Part shown: one piece after another, positions 6,739 through 15,313 of the stretch
How positions within the stretch are numbered: the stretch's first letter is position 1
Layout: each line of letters starts with the position of its first letter
DNA from: JBOGWY01 sp050694015
Lineage (GTDB): Bacteria; Actinomycetota; CADDZG01; WHSQ01
Direction of reading: 5' to 3'
Length of the DNA stretch: 24,768 nucleotides
NCBI GenBank assembly: GCA_050694015.1
Contig: JBOGWY010000347.1
Coordinates: 1-24,768 of the forward strand
Position numbers and translations under genes: made by a program
The notes under the pieces: generated by a model
Told to the model about the DNA's origin: nothing
What the model saw: only the letters and a program-made list of their open reading frames with translations
Database searches by the model: none

Positions 6739-9314
6739 GCAACGGGAATGGCAAGGCGCCCGAGGCCGTAAACCTCGCTATCAACGGACAGCAGGTCGCG
6801 GCCGAGAAGGGGCGTCTGCTGATCGACGTCGCCGAGGAGATGGGGATCTTCATCCCGCGCTTCTGCTACCACCCCGGCATGAAGTCCGTGGCGGTCTGCC
6901 GCATGTGCCTCGTGCAGGTGGAGGGTCAGAAGAAGCTGCTTCCCGCGTGCGCGACACCGGTCGCCGAGGACATGAACGTCAACACCGTCGACGAACAGGC
7001 GGTGGATGCGCAGGAGGGGATGCTCGAGTTCCTGCTGATCAACCATCCGCTCGACTGCCCGATCTGCGACCGCGCCGGCGAGTGTCCGCTGCAGGATCAG
7101 ACCTACCGCCACGGCCCGGGCAGCAGCCGCTACGTCGAACCGAAGCGCACCTACGAGAAGGCCCTCGAGATCTCCGATCTCGTGGTGCTCGATCGCGAAC
7201 GGTGCGTGCTGTGCTGGCGGTGCGTGCGGTTCTCGGACGAGATCGCCGGCGATCAGTTCATCCAGCTCGTGGATCGGGGGCCGGGAACGCAGATCCTGAC
7301 CTTCAGCGACGAGCCGTTCGACAGCTACTTCTCGGGTAACACGATCCAGATCTGCCCCGTCGGCGCACTTACGTCCAAGCCGTACCGCTTCGTGTCTCGC
7401 CCGTGGGACCTCGAGACGGCGCCGAGCGTGTGCACGTATTGCTCCGTCGGGTGCCCGATCAGCAACGAGGCCCGCGACGGCAAGGTCGTTCGCTGCCAGG
7501 CGATGCCCAACGAACACGTCAACGACTTCTGGAGTTGCGACAAGGGCCGCTTCGGCTACCACCACGTGTCCTCGAAGGAACGCCTGATGACGCCACTCGT
7601 GCGCGGCGAGAGCGATTCGTTCGAGTCGGTCGGGTGGGGGCAAGCATTCGACACGGTGGTAGAGAAGCTCAAGGATGCCGAGCGCGTTGGGTTCATCGCC
7701 GGCGGTCACCTCACCACGGAAGACGCCTTCGGCATCGCGCGCCTCGCCCGCGAAGTCATCAAGACGCCGCACATCGACTCGCGCATCCAGGATGCCGGCG
7801 CGCCTTACGAGACGGCGATGGAGATCTCCGGGGCCGCCGGCTCGAGCGCCACGATCGACGACCTACTCGATGCGAAGGCGATCGTCTGGGTGGGCGACGA
7901 TCCCAAGGAGACGCTTCCGGTTCTGTATCTCAGGTTGCGCCGCGCGACGCTCGAACAGGGCGCCCGGATGTACGCGGTGTCCTCGCGCCGCATCTCGCTG
8001 GACTCATTCGCTACGGAGATCGTGCGCTGCGACGCCGGCGACGAAGCGGCTGCGGTCGCACGGTTGCGCGACGATCTCGCCACGGTCGACGGAAAGGTAG
8101 TCGTCGCATGGGGGCCGGTATCTCCCAACACCGACCACACCGCCGTGGCGCGCGCGGTCGTCGACCTCGCGAAAGCGACCGGTAACAAGCTTTTGGTCTG
8201 CCCCCCACATGCCGGATCGCAAGGTCTCATCGACATGGGCGTCCATCCAGCACTCGAGCCCGGCTACGTCCGGGCGAAGGAAGAAGGCAAGGACACCCGG
8301 GAGATCCTCGAAGCCGCCGCGAACGGTGAACTCGATGCACTCTTGATCTTCGGAGCCGACGTCATCAGGGACTTCCCCGACGCCGACCTCGCAACGCGCG
8401 CGCTGCAGTCGGGGGTCTTCACCATCGTGACCGAGCTGTTCCCGACCGAAACCGTGTCCCACGCCGACGTCGTGTTCCCCAGCGTCGCCTACGCCGAACG
8501 CGAAGGCACCTACACGAACCTCGAACGACGGCTACAGAAGCTAGAGAAGCTCCTCCCCGTTCCCGGCAGCACGCGCGAACCTTGGGAAGTCTGCAGCGGA
8601 CTGGCCGTCGCGCTCGGCAACGACTGGGGCTGGCGCAACTTCGACGACGTCTGGAAAGACATCAAAGCAAAGGTCCCGACACACAAGGACGTCAAGCTCG
8701 AACGCCTTGGTCAAGACATCATCGATCCAAGAGAGCAAGATCAAAGCGGTTACGTAGGCGAATCGATCCAGTCCGCCGCCGCGATGTCGGGCCCCGCAGC
8801 CCGCTACCCCAAGGGCTACCGCCAAGGGGCCCCGTTCCAGACGGGCCAGAACTGGCCCCTCTCATGGGAGCTACGGGCCTTCGAAGCCCGCCAACGCCCC
8901 GGCTTCGTCCCGGATCTGCCCTCAAGCGAGGACGGAGATGAAGCATCGGAGGACACTGGGGTTCGCGTCCGCAGTGCTTCGTCTCCGTCCGCAGCGTCCC
9001 CCGAGCCGGGATCCTTCCGGCTACTAACGGGACGAATGATCTACGACGAGGGAGCCATGGTCTCGAAGAGCATGGCGCTCCGGAATCTCCAGAAGAAGCC
9101 CTTCGTCGAGATGAACGACGAAGACGTTAAGCGTCTCGGCCTCGCGGATGGTGACGAGGTCACGGTCAGCGCAAACGGGACCAGTGCAACTGTGACCGTC
9201 GTTATCGGCGACGTCGCCAAAGGCGCGGTGTTCGTTCCTTACGACCAGCGAGGACTCCGGGCGAACACGTTGATGGGTGGGGGGAACACGACTGTGACGG
9301 TGGCCAAGGGCTGA
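6735..9314 (+). CDS. nuoG: NADH-quinone oxidoreductase subunit G (Fe-S chain)
   Basis: This 859-residue subunit carries electrons from N3 toward NuoI. All cluster ligands are visible: [2Fe-2S] N1b by C44, C55, C58 and C72; N5 by H104, C108, C111 and C117; N4 by C157, C160, C163 and C207; and the extra N7 cluster by C233, C236, C240 and C268 (C-x2-C-x3-C-x27-C), as in E. coli and Thermus. A molybdopterin-oxidoreductase-like domain follows, as is usual and presumably without cofactor. The C-terminus (about 760-859) looks like a dinucleotide-binding beta-barrel. Between them, residues about 670-760 form a variable linker with Ser/Pro/Glu runs, atypical codons (AGA, CAA) and a large inverted repeat. 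The start overlaps nuoF (ATGA) and the stop overlaps nuoH (TGATG). Confidence 0.95.
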   Translation: MSNGNGKAPEAVNLAINGQQVAAEKGRLLIDVAEEMGIFIPRFCYHPGMKSVAVCRMCLVQVEGQKKLLPACATPVAEDMNVNTVDEQAVDAQEGMLEFLLINHPLDCPICDRAGECPLQDQTYRHGPGSSRYVEPKRTYEKALEISDLVVLDRERCVLCWRCVRFSDEIAGDQFIQLVDRGPGTQILTFSDEPFDSYFSGNTIQICPVGALTSKPYRFVSRPWDLETAPSVCTYCSVGCPISNEARDGKVVRCQAMPNEHVNDFWSCDKGRFGYHHVSSKERLMTPLVRGESDSFESVGWGQAFDTVVEKLKDAERVGFIAGGHLTTEDAFGIARLAREVIKTPHIDSRIQDAGAPYETAMEISGAAGSSATIDDLLDAKAIVWVGDDPKETLPVLYLRLRRATLEQGARMYAVSSRRISLDSFATEIVRCDAGDEAAAVARLRDDLATVDGKVVVAWGPVSPNTDHTAVARAVVDLAKATGNKLLVCPPHAGSQGLIDMGVHPALEPGYVRAKEEGKDTREILEAAANGELDALLIFGADVIRDFPDADLATRALQSGVFTIVTELFPTETVSHADVVFPSVAYAEREGTYTNLERRLQKLEKLLPVPGSTREPWEVCSGLAVALGNDWGWRNFDDVWKDIKAKVPTHKDVKLERLGQDIIDPREQDQSGYVGESIQSAAAMSGPAARYPKGYRQGAPFQTGQNWPLSWELRAFEARQRPGFVPDLPSSEDGDEASEDTGVRVRSASSPSAASPEPGSFRLLTGRMIYDEGAMVSKSMALRNLQKKPFVEMNDEDVKRLGLADGDEVTVSANGTSATVTVVIGDVAKGAVFVPYDQRGLRANTLMGGGNTTVTVAKG
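8930..8990. repeat. Inverted repeat in the variable linker of nuoG
   Basis: GGACGGAGATGAAGCA (8930-8945) pairs with TGCTTCGTCTCCGTCC (8975-8990) over 16 positions, with one G-U wobble and a 29-base loop. The nine-base direct repeat CGTCCGCAG occurs at 8966-8974 and 8986-8994. A smaller inverted repeat, GGGCCAG-AA-CTGGCCC, is at 8843-8858. The segment encodes a low-complexity Ser/Asp/Glu/Pro linker. It may be a template-switch product or a small palindromic insertion kept in frame. I recognise no named element. Confidence 0.6.
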
Positions 9315-10501
9315 TGTTCGACTTCATCTCGGCAGCCGTCGTTATCGCCGCGGCCAAGACGGTCGCGATCTTCCTCGTGCTGCTCGTGACGACCCTGCTC
9401 GTCATCTGGATGGAGCGCAAGGTGATCGCCGACATGCAGTCGCGCGTGGGGCCGAACCGGTGGGGGCCGTTCGGTCTGCTCCAGACACTCGCCGACGGCA
9501 TCAAGCTCTTCTTCAAGGAGGACTTCCGCCCGAGCACGGCGGATCGATGGACGTACGCGCTCGCGCCGGTCATGGCGATGGTTCCGTCCTTCCTCGCGTT
9601 CGCCGTGGTGCCACTCGGCGATCGCGTCACGATCGCGGGCGAACGCATCAATTTCATCCTGAGCGACCTCAATATCGGTCTTCTGTTCTTCCTCGCGATG
9701 GGGTCGCTCGGCGTTTACGGAGTCGTTCTCGCGGGGTGGGCATCGGGGTCGAAATACCCGCTCCTCGGTGGCATCCGGTCGAGCGCGCAGTTGATCTCGT
9801 ACGAGATCGCGCTGGGCCTCTCGATCGTCCCGATAGTCATCGCGGCCGGCAGTCTCTCGACCGTCGACATCGTGTCGACGCAGACGTCGTCGCTCGGTGA
9901 GAACGGGCTCCTCGCGATCCCGTTGCTCGAGAACGCGCTGCGCCATCTGCCGAACTGGTTCATCTTTTCCCAGTCCCCGGCGTTCGTGATCTTCCTGATC
10001 GCAGGTATCGCCGAGACGAACCGGGCCCCCTTCGACCTTCCCGAAGCCGAGACCGAGCTGATCGCGGGGTTCCACACCGAGTACTCCGGCATCCGGTTCG
10101 CGATGTTCTTCCTCGGCGAGTACGTGCACGTCGTCGCGATCTCGGCGCTCGCGGTCACGCTGTTCTTCGGGGGATGGCATGGTCCGGAGATCGGCTTCCT
10201 GCCGTGGGTGTGGCCGCTTGTGTGGTTCGCGATCAAGACCGTTCTGTTCGTCTATCTCTTCGTGTGGTTGCGCGCGACGCTGCCGCGGCTGCGCTACGAC
10301 CGCCTGATGTGGCTCGGATGGAAGCGGCTGATCCCCGCGGCGCTCGGCTGGATCATGTTCACCGCGGTCGTCAACACCCCCGATCTCCCTCAGGTGGGCC
10401 GTTGGATCGCGATCGGTGCGCTTTTCCTCGTCGTGATGGTGTGGGTCGGACGCGGTGACCCCCGACTAAAGGGACTCGTTCCCAGGAAGCAGGTGCTTTA
10501 G
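9314..10501 (+). CDS. nuoH: NADH-quinone oxidoreductase subunit H
   Basis: This 395-residue membrane subunit (ND1 family, about eight helices) docks the peripheral arm and forms the entry of the quinone tunnel. The family motifs are intact: MERKVIADMQSRVGPNRWGP near the N-terminus, LADGIKLFFKED, and the charged quinone-chamber loop ETNRAPFDLPEAETEL followed by GFHTEYSG. The C-terminal part continues past the last helix with a short basic tail. The ATG at 9314 overlaps the nuoG TGA by one base. The stop overlaps the nuoI GTG as TAGTG. It is a useful reference for its paralogue at 20377, which has lost the arginine of the quinone-chamber loop. Confidence 0.96.
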   Translation: MFDFISAAVVIAAAKTVAIFLVLLVTTLLVIWMERKVIADMQSRVGPNRWGPFGLLQTLADGIKLFFKEDFRPSTADRWTYALAPVMAMVPSFLAFAVVPLGDRVTIAGERINFILSDLNIGLLFFLAMGSLGVYGVVLAGWASGSKYPLLGGIRSSAQLISYEIALGLSIVPIVIAAGSLSTVDIVSTQTSSLGENGLLAIPLLENALRHLPNWFIFSQSPAFVIFLIAGIAETNRAPFDLPEAETELIAGFHTEYSGIRFAMFFLGEYVHVVAISALAVTLFFGGWHGPEIGFLPWVWPLVWFAIKTVLFVYLFVWLRATLPRLRYDRLMWLGWKRLIPAALGWIMFTAVVNTPDLPQVGRWIAIGALFLVVMVWVGRGDPRLKGLVPRKQVL

Positions 10502-10989
10502 TGGCACTACCTGAGATCTTCCAAGGGATGAAGGTCGTTATCTCAAACGTCTTCCGGAAGAAGCAGACGGTGTCGTATCCGGAAGTCCGGCGGCGCCCGT
10601 TCCCGCGCTACAAGGGCCGCCACGTTCTCGACCGTCACCCGGATGGACTCGAGAAGTGCATCGGCTGCGAGCTGTGCGCAGGTGTGTGTCCTGCGGACGC
10701 CATCCTCGTCGTGGGGGCCGAGAACACACCCGAGGCGCGGTTCTCACCGGGCGAGCGCTACGCGCAGATCTACCAGATCAACTACCTGCGCTGCATCTTC
10801 TGCGGTCTGTGCGTTGAAGCCTGTCCCACCGAAGCACTGCTCATGTCGACCGAGTACGAGATCTCGGGAGACTCGCGCCAGGAGCTGATCTACACGAAGG
10901 ACCAGTTGATCGTCGACTCGCCGATCCTCCGGCACTGGAAGACGAAGCAAGAGCTGCCGCCCGAGATCAACATCAAAGAAGGGCACTGA
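10501..10989 (+). CDS. nuoI: NADH-quinone oxidoreductase subunit I (N6a/N6b clusters)
   Basis: This 162-residue ferredoxin-like subunit carries electrons from NuoG to N2 in NuoB. Two [4Fe-4S] motifs are complete: C53, C56, C59 and C63 in CIGCELCAGVCP, and C98, C101, C104 and C108 in CIFCGLCVEACP. An amphipathic N-terminal helix (residues about 5-18) would lie on the membrane. The length is typical, in contrast with the 376-residue paralogue encoded at 21399. The GTG start shares a G with the nuoH TAG, and the stop shares an A with the nuoJ ATG. Confidence 0.96.
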   Translation: MALPEIFQGMKVVISNVFRKKQTVSYPEVRRRPFPRYKGRHVLDRHPDGLEKCIGCELCAGVCPADAILVVGAENTPEARFSPGERYAQIYQINYLRCIFCGLCVEACPTEALLMSTEYEISGDSRQELIYTKDQLIVDSPILRHWKTKQELPPEINIKEGH

Positions 10990-11564
10990 TGGAGGTCGTC
11001 GTCTTCGGGGTGGTGTTCGTCGTGGCGCTGGGCGCGTCGCTGGCGATGCTGTTCGCCAAGAACGCGGTGCACGCCGCATTGTTCTTGGTCGCGACGCAGA
11101 TGGCCCTCGCGGTCGCGTTCCTCCTCCAAGGCGCGTTCTTCATCGCGGCGGTGCAGATCATCGTCTATGCCGGGGCGATCATGGTCCTCTTCCTGTTCGT
11201 GATCATGCTGCTCGGGGTCGACCGGCGGGAAGCTCTGATCGAGCCGCTTCCGGGCCAACGGCCTCTCGCGATCGGACTGGGCGCGCTGCTCGCCGTCGAG
11301 ATCCTGTACGTCGCGCTCAAGGGGGTCGACTTCGTCATCGGCGGCACCGCCCAGGGTGGCGCCGCGCTTACAGAGCTCAACCGCGATCCCGGCAACGTGA
11401 AGGCGTTGGCGGACGTCCTGTTCAGCCGCTATCTCCTCCCGTTCGAGGCGACCTCGATCCTCCTCGTCGTCGCCATCGTGGGCGTCATGGTGCTCGCGCG
11501 TCGCCTCTCGCACGTGGGGATACCGGCACGTCCGGCGGGCGACGAACGCGAGGAGGCCGCGTGA
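10989..11564 (+). CDS. nuoJ: NADH-quinone oxidoreductase subunit J
   Basis: This 191-residue membrane subunit (ND6 family) has about five helices. The third carries the conserved IIVYAGAIMVLFLFVIMLL segment, whose helical bulge takes part in coupling quinone reduction to proton movement. A longer loop with LTELNRDPGNVKALADVLFS precedes the final helix, as in other NuoJ proteins. The polar C-terminus (GDEREEAA) is short. The start overlaps the nuoI stop by one base, and the stop overlaps the nuoK GTG as GTGA. Confidence 0.94.
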   Translation: MEVVVFGVVFVVALGASLAMLFAKNAVHAALFLVATQMALAVAFLLQGAFFIAAVQIIVYAGAIMVLFLFVIMLLGVDRREALIEPLPGQRPLAIGLGALLAVEILYVALKGVDFVIGGTAQGGAALTELNRDPGNVKALADVLFSRYLLPFEATSILLVVAIVGVMVLARRLSHVGIPARPAGDEREEAA

Positions 11565-11866
11565 GCATCTCCCCCGGCTTCTATCTCGCGCTCGCCGGCC
11601 TGATGTTCACGATCGGCGTGGTGGGAGCGCTCGTGCGTCGCAACGCGATCGTGATCTTCATGTTCATCGAGCTGATGCTGAACGCGGTCAACCTCGTCTT
11701 CGTGACCTTCGCGCGTATGCACGGCAGCCTCGACGGCCAGGTCCTCGTCTTCTTCGTGCTCGTCGTGGCGGCGGCTGAGGTCGTCGTCGGCTTGGCGATC
11801 ATCTCTCTGATCGCGCGCCATCGCGAGACCGCGAACGTCGACGACATGCACCTCCTCAGGAGATAA
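11561..11866 (+). CDS. nuoK: NADH-quinone oxidoreductase subunit K
   Basis: This 101-residue, three-helix subunit (ND4L, distantly related to MrpC) belongs to the proton path. The two conserved membrane glutamates are present, in FIELMLNAVNL (helix 2) and AAAEVVVGLAI (helix 3). The C-terminal DDMHLLRR matches the family. The GTG start at 11561 overlaps the nuoJ stop. This gene and nuoL are separated by four bases, one of the few non-overlapping junctions in the operon. Confidence 0.95.
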   Translation: MSISPGFYLALAGLMFTIGVVGALVRRNAIVIFMFIELMLNAVNLVFVTFARMHGSLDGQVLVFFVLVVAAAEVVVGLAIISLIARHRETANVDDMHLLRR

Positions 11867-11870
11867 CGGG

Positions 11871-13793
11871 ATGACCGAAGGCTTCGACGTCCTCGCGCCG
11901 GCGATCATCATCGGCCCCCTCGCGACCTCGATCCTGCTCCTTGTCGTCGGACGCCGCCTCGAAGCCATGTTCGGCACGCGGCTTCCCGGTTGGACGGGTT
12001 GGCTGGCCAGCATCTCGGTCGCCGTCGCCTTCATCGAATCCGTGCTCGTGTTCTTCAACCTGCTCGCTCTGGGAGAGCACGAGCGTCACGCGACGGTGCA
12101 CTGGTTCGAATGGATCGCCGCGGGACGCTTCAGCGTGTCGTTCGACCTGTTGATCGATCCACTCTCGGCGGTGATGCTGCTCGTTGTCACGGGCGTCGGG
12201 ATGCTGATCCACATCTATTCGATCGGCTACATGAAGGGCGACGAGCTCTTCTCGCGCTTCTTCGCATACCTGAACCTGTTCACGGCGTCGATGTTGCTCC
12301 TGGTGCTCGCCGACAACCTGCTCCTGCTCTACGTCGGGTGGGAAGCCGTCGGTCTGTGCTCGTACCTGCTGATCGGGTTCTGGTTCGAGAGGAAGGCTGC
12401 GGCCGACGCGGCGAAGAAGGCGTTCATCGTCAACCGGATCGGCGACTTCGCGTTCCTGCTGGGGGTCTTCCTGCTCGCGTCGGCCGCGGGCACCCTGACT
12501 CTCGGTCAGATCAACGAGCACGCGGGCGCTCTCGGCGCGGGCATCGCCACGATCGTCTCTCTCCTGCTGTTCGCGGGAGCGACGGGTAAGAGCGCGCAGA
12601 TACCGCTCTACGTGTGGTTGCCCGACGCGATGGAGGGCCCGACACCGGTGTCGGCCCTGATCCACGCCGCGACGATGGTCACCGCGGGCGTCTACATGGT
12701 GGCGCGGCTCAGCCCCGTATTCGAAGCCTCGGGTGAGACCGCGCTCCTCGTCGTCGGCTACATCGGCGGCGCGACCGCGTTATGGGCCGCGCTCATGGCG
12801 GCCGGCGAATACGACATCAAGCGGGTCCTCGCGTACTCGACGATCTCGCAGCTCGGATACATGTTCCTCGCCCACGGCGTGCACGCGTACTCGGCCGGGA
12901 TCTTCCATCTCGTGACGCACGCCTTCTTCAAGGCGCTGATGTTCCTCGGCGCCGGAGCGGTGATGCACGCGCTGGCGGGCGAGACCGATATGCGCAAGAT
13001 GGGTGGCCTGCGCAAGGTCATGCCGGTTACCGGCTCGACGTTCATGATGGGCTGGCTCGCGATCTGCGGCGTGATCCCGTTCGCCGGATTCTTCTCCAAA
13101 GACGCGATCCTGGCGTCGGCATGGGAGGACGGGCAGTACGTCCTGTGGGCTCTCGGTATCGGCACCGCGTTCCTCACCGCGTTCTACATGTCGCGCCTGT
13201 ACTTCAGGGTCTTCGAGGGACGCCTCAAGGTTCCGGCCGGTGTGCACGTCCACGACGCCCCACCGACGATGGCGACCGCGTTGATCCCGCTGGCACTGCT
13301 GTCGGTCGTCGGCGGCGCGATCAACCTCCCGCGCGTCCTGACCCTCGAGCACTTCCTCGAACCGGTGGTCGGTGAGTCGCACGTTCCCGAGGGCATCCTG
13401 GAGTGGGTGCTCGCGGGGGCCGCGCTGATCGTTGCCGCGAGTGGGATCCTCCTCGCGCGGAGCTTCTATCTGTCGCGTGCCGGTTCGCTCCGTCGCCGCA
13501 AACTGATCGGACGCGCACCCGCGTTCGTATCTGCGGCACGTAACAAGTTCTACGTCGACGAGATCTACGGGCGCACCATCGTGCTCCCCGTTAAACGCGT
13601 CGCTCTCTACTTCACCGACGTCTTCGATCGCCGCGTTATCGACGGCCTGGTTAACGGCACGGCCCGTTTGATCGGACGGTCATCCGAGGGGCTGCGCGGT
13701 ATCCAGTCGGGGTACGTGCGCAGCTACGGCGCGATCTTCCTGCTCGGCGTAGTGATCGTGTTCTCCGTGCTCTTGGCGAGGGTCTCTGTATGA
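11871..13793 (+). CDS. nuoL: NADH-quinone oxidoreductase subunit L (distal antiporter-like)
   Basis: This 640-residue antiporter-like subunit (Mrp family) has about 16 helices, including the long lateral helix that braces the membrane arm. The key channel residues are E158 in VGWEAVGLCSYLLIG and K240 in GATGKSAQIPLYVWLPDAM. The motif GPTPVSALIHAATMVTAG and the HAFFKALMFLGAG segment are intact. The C-terminal region (about 500-640) contains the lateral-helix segment. Start ATG 11871 has only a weak ribosome site (AGGAGA at 11858-11863). The stop overlaps nuoM as ATGA. The length is typical, so this is a complete pump subunit. Confidence 0.96.
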   Translation: MTEGFDVLAPAIIIGPLATSILLLVVGRRLEAMFGTRLPGWTGWLASISVAVAFIESVLVFFNLLALGEHERHATVHWFEWIAAGRFSVSFDLLIDPLSAVMLLVVTGVGMLIHIYSIGYMKGDELFSRFFAYLNLFTASMLLLVLADNLLLLYVGWEAVGLCSYLLIGFWFERKAAADAAKKAFIVNRIGDFAFLLGVFLLASAAGTLTLGQINEHAGALGAGIATIVSLLLFAGATGKSAQIPLYVWLPDAMEGPTPVSALIHAATMVTAGVYMVARLSPVFEASGETALLVVGYIGGATALWAALMAAGEYDIKRVLAYSTISQLGYMFLAHGVHAYSAGIFHLVTHAFFKALMFLGAGAVMHALAGETDMRKMGGLRKVMPVTGSTFMMGWLAICGVIPFAGFFSKDAILASAWEDGQYVLWALGIGTAFLTAFYMSRLYFRVFEGRLKVPAGVHVHDAPPTMATALIPLALLSVVGGAINLPRVLTLEHFLEPVVGESHVPEGILEWVLAGAALIVAASGILLARSFYLSRAGSLRRRKLIGRAPAFVSAARNKFYVDEIYGRTIVLPVKRVALYFTDVFDRRVIDGLVNGTARLIGRSSEGLRGIQSGYVRSYGAIFLLGVVIVFSVLLARVSV

Positions 13794-15313
13794 GCGACTT
13801 CCCGTTCCTCGACGTCGTCATCTTCGCTCCGCTCGCCGGCGCGCTCCTCCTCGGGTTCATCCCGAAGGACCGCGACATCGCGTTGCGCTACGGCGCGCTG
13901 ATCGTCACCGTCGTTACGTTCCTGTTGTCGCTCGGCGTCCTGTGGCAGTTCGAGACCGGCGGCGGCGATCCGTTCCAACTCGGCACCCGCGTGCAGTGGA
14001 TCCCCGAGTGGGGCATCGGCTACATCACGGGCATCGACGGCGTGAGCCTGTGGATGGTGCTGCTCACGACCTTCCTCATGCCTCTCGGTGTGCTCGCGTC
14101 GTGGACGATCCGAAAGCGCGTCAAGCCCTACTTCATCTTCCTGCTCGCGCTCGAGACCGGGATGCTCGGCGTCTTCACGGCGCTCGACATGTTCCTCTTC
14201 TATCTGTTCTGGGAAGCGACGCTCGTCCCGATGTACTTCCTGATCGGGATGTGGGGTTACAGCAACCGCATCTACGCGGCGATGAAGTTCTTCCTTTTCA
14301 CGCTCGTCGGTTCGCTGCTGATGCTCGTGGCGATCGTCTACCTCTACTTCAACGTCGCCGGGGACCCGACGTTCGACTACCGGATCCTTCTCGAGCGAAC
14401 GGCGCTCACCGTCGAGCTGCAGCGATGGCTCTTCCTCGCGTTCTTCGCGTCGTTCGCCGTCAAGGTCCCGCTGTTCCCACTGCATACGTGGCTGCCCGAC
14501 GCGCATACCGAAGCTCCGACCGCGGGTTCCGTGATGTTGGCCGCCGTGCTGCTGAAGATGGGCGCCTACGGATTGATCCGGTTCGCGATCCCGTTCTTCC
14601 CGGACGCGGCTCGCGAGTTCGCGCCGTGGATCATGGGACTTGCGATCATCGGGATCATCTACGGAGCTGCGGTCGCGACGATGCAACGCGACCTCAAGCG
14701 TCTCATCGCGTACTCGTCGGTGGCGCACCTCGGGTTCGTCGTCCTCGGCATGTTCGTGGGTTCGGTCGAGGGTATGAGCGGCGGCATCCTGCAGATGGTC
14801 AACCACGGTCTCTCGACCGGGGCCCTCTTCCTGCTGGTGGGTGTGCTCTACGACCGCAGGCACACCCGAGAGATCGCCGCCTTCGGTGGGCTTTCCAAAA
14901 CGGTTCCGGTGCTCGCCGGGGTCTTCCTGTTCGTGTCGCTGTCGTCGTTCGGCCTCCCCGGGCTGAACGGGTTCGTCGGCGAGTTCCTGATCCTGCTGGG
15001 GACGTTCTTCACCTATCGCTGGTGGGTGGTTCCTGCGGCTTTCGGGATCGTGCTCGGCGCGATCTACCTCTTGTGGGCCTACCAGCGCGTATTCCACGGT
15101 GAGGTCACCCACGACGAGAACCGCCGCATCCGCGACCTCAACCCGCGCGAGGTCGCGATGCTCGCCCCGATCGTGGTCCTGATCGCGTTCATCGGCGTCT
15201 ACCCCAAGCCCTTCCTCGACCGGATCCAGCCGGACGCCGCTCGGATCGTGGGCGAGCTGCGCAATGCCACGCGGGAATCGATCACCTTCACCACGATCGG
15301 GGCGGAGGACTGA
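13790..15313 (+). CDS. nuoM: NADH-quinone oxidoreductase subunit M
   Basis: This 507-residue antiporter-like subunit has about 14 helices and forms the middle proton channel. E142 lies in LFWEATLVPMYFLIGMWG, the conserved membrane glutamate. The lysine-bearing helices are VKVPLFPLHTWLPDAHTEAP and AVLLKMGAYGLIRF. The helix with RDLKRLIAYSSVAHLGFV is also complete. Start ATG 13790 overlaps the nuoL stop. The stop shares its A with the nuoN start. Confidence 0.96.
   Translation: MSDFPFLDVVIFAPLAGALLLGFIPKDRDIALRYGALIVTVVTFLLSLGVLWQFETGGGDPFQLGTRVQWIPEWGIGYITGIDGVSLWMVLLTTFLMPLGVLASWTIRKRVKPYFIFLLALETGMLGVFTALDMFLFYLFWEATLVPMYFLIGMWGYSNRIYAAMKFFLFTLVGSLLMLVAIVYLYFNVAGDPTFDYRILLERTALTVELQRWLFLAFFASFAVKVPLFPLHTWLPDAHTEAPTAGSVMLAAVLLKMGAYGLIRFAIPFFPDAAREFAPWIMGLAIIGIIYGAAVATMQRDLKRLIAYSSVAHLGFVVLGMFVGSVEGMSGGILQMVNHGLSTGALFLLVGVLYDRRHTREIAAFGGLSKTVPVLAGVFLFVSLSSFGLPGLNGFVGEFLILLGTFFTYRWWVVPAAFGIVLGAIYLLWAYQRVFHGEVTHDENRRIRDLNPREVAMLAPIVVLIAFIGVYPKPFLDRIQPDAARIVGELRNATRESITFTTIGAED

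Noticed and set aside
13724..15112. Long minus-strand open frame opposite nuoM.
   Set aside because: The sequence is low-complexity Glu/Arg/His-rich, typical of an antisense shadow of a GC-rich membrane protein gene.
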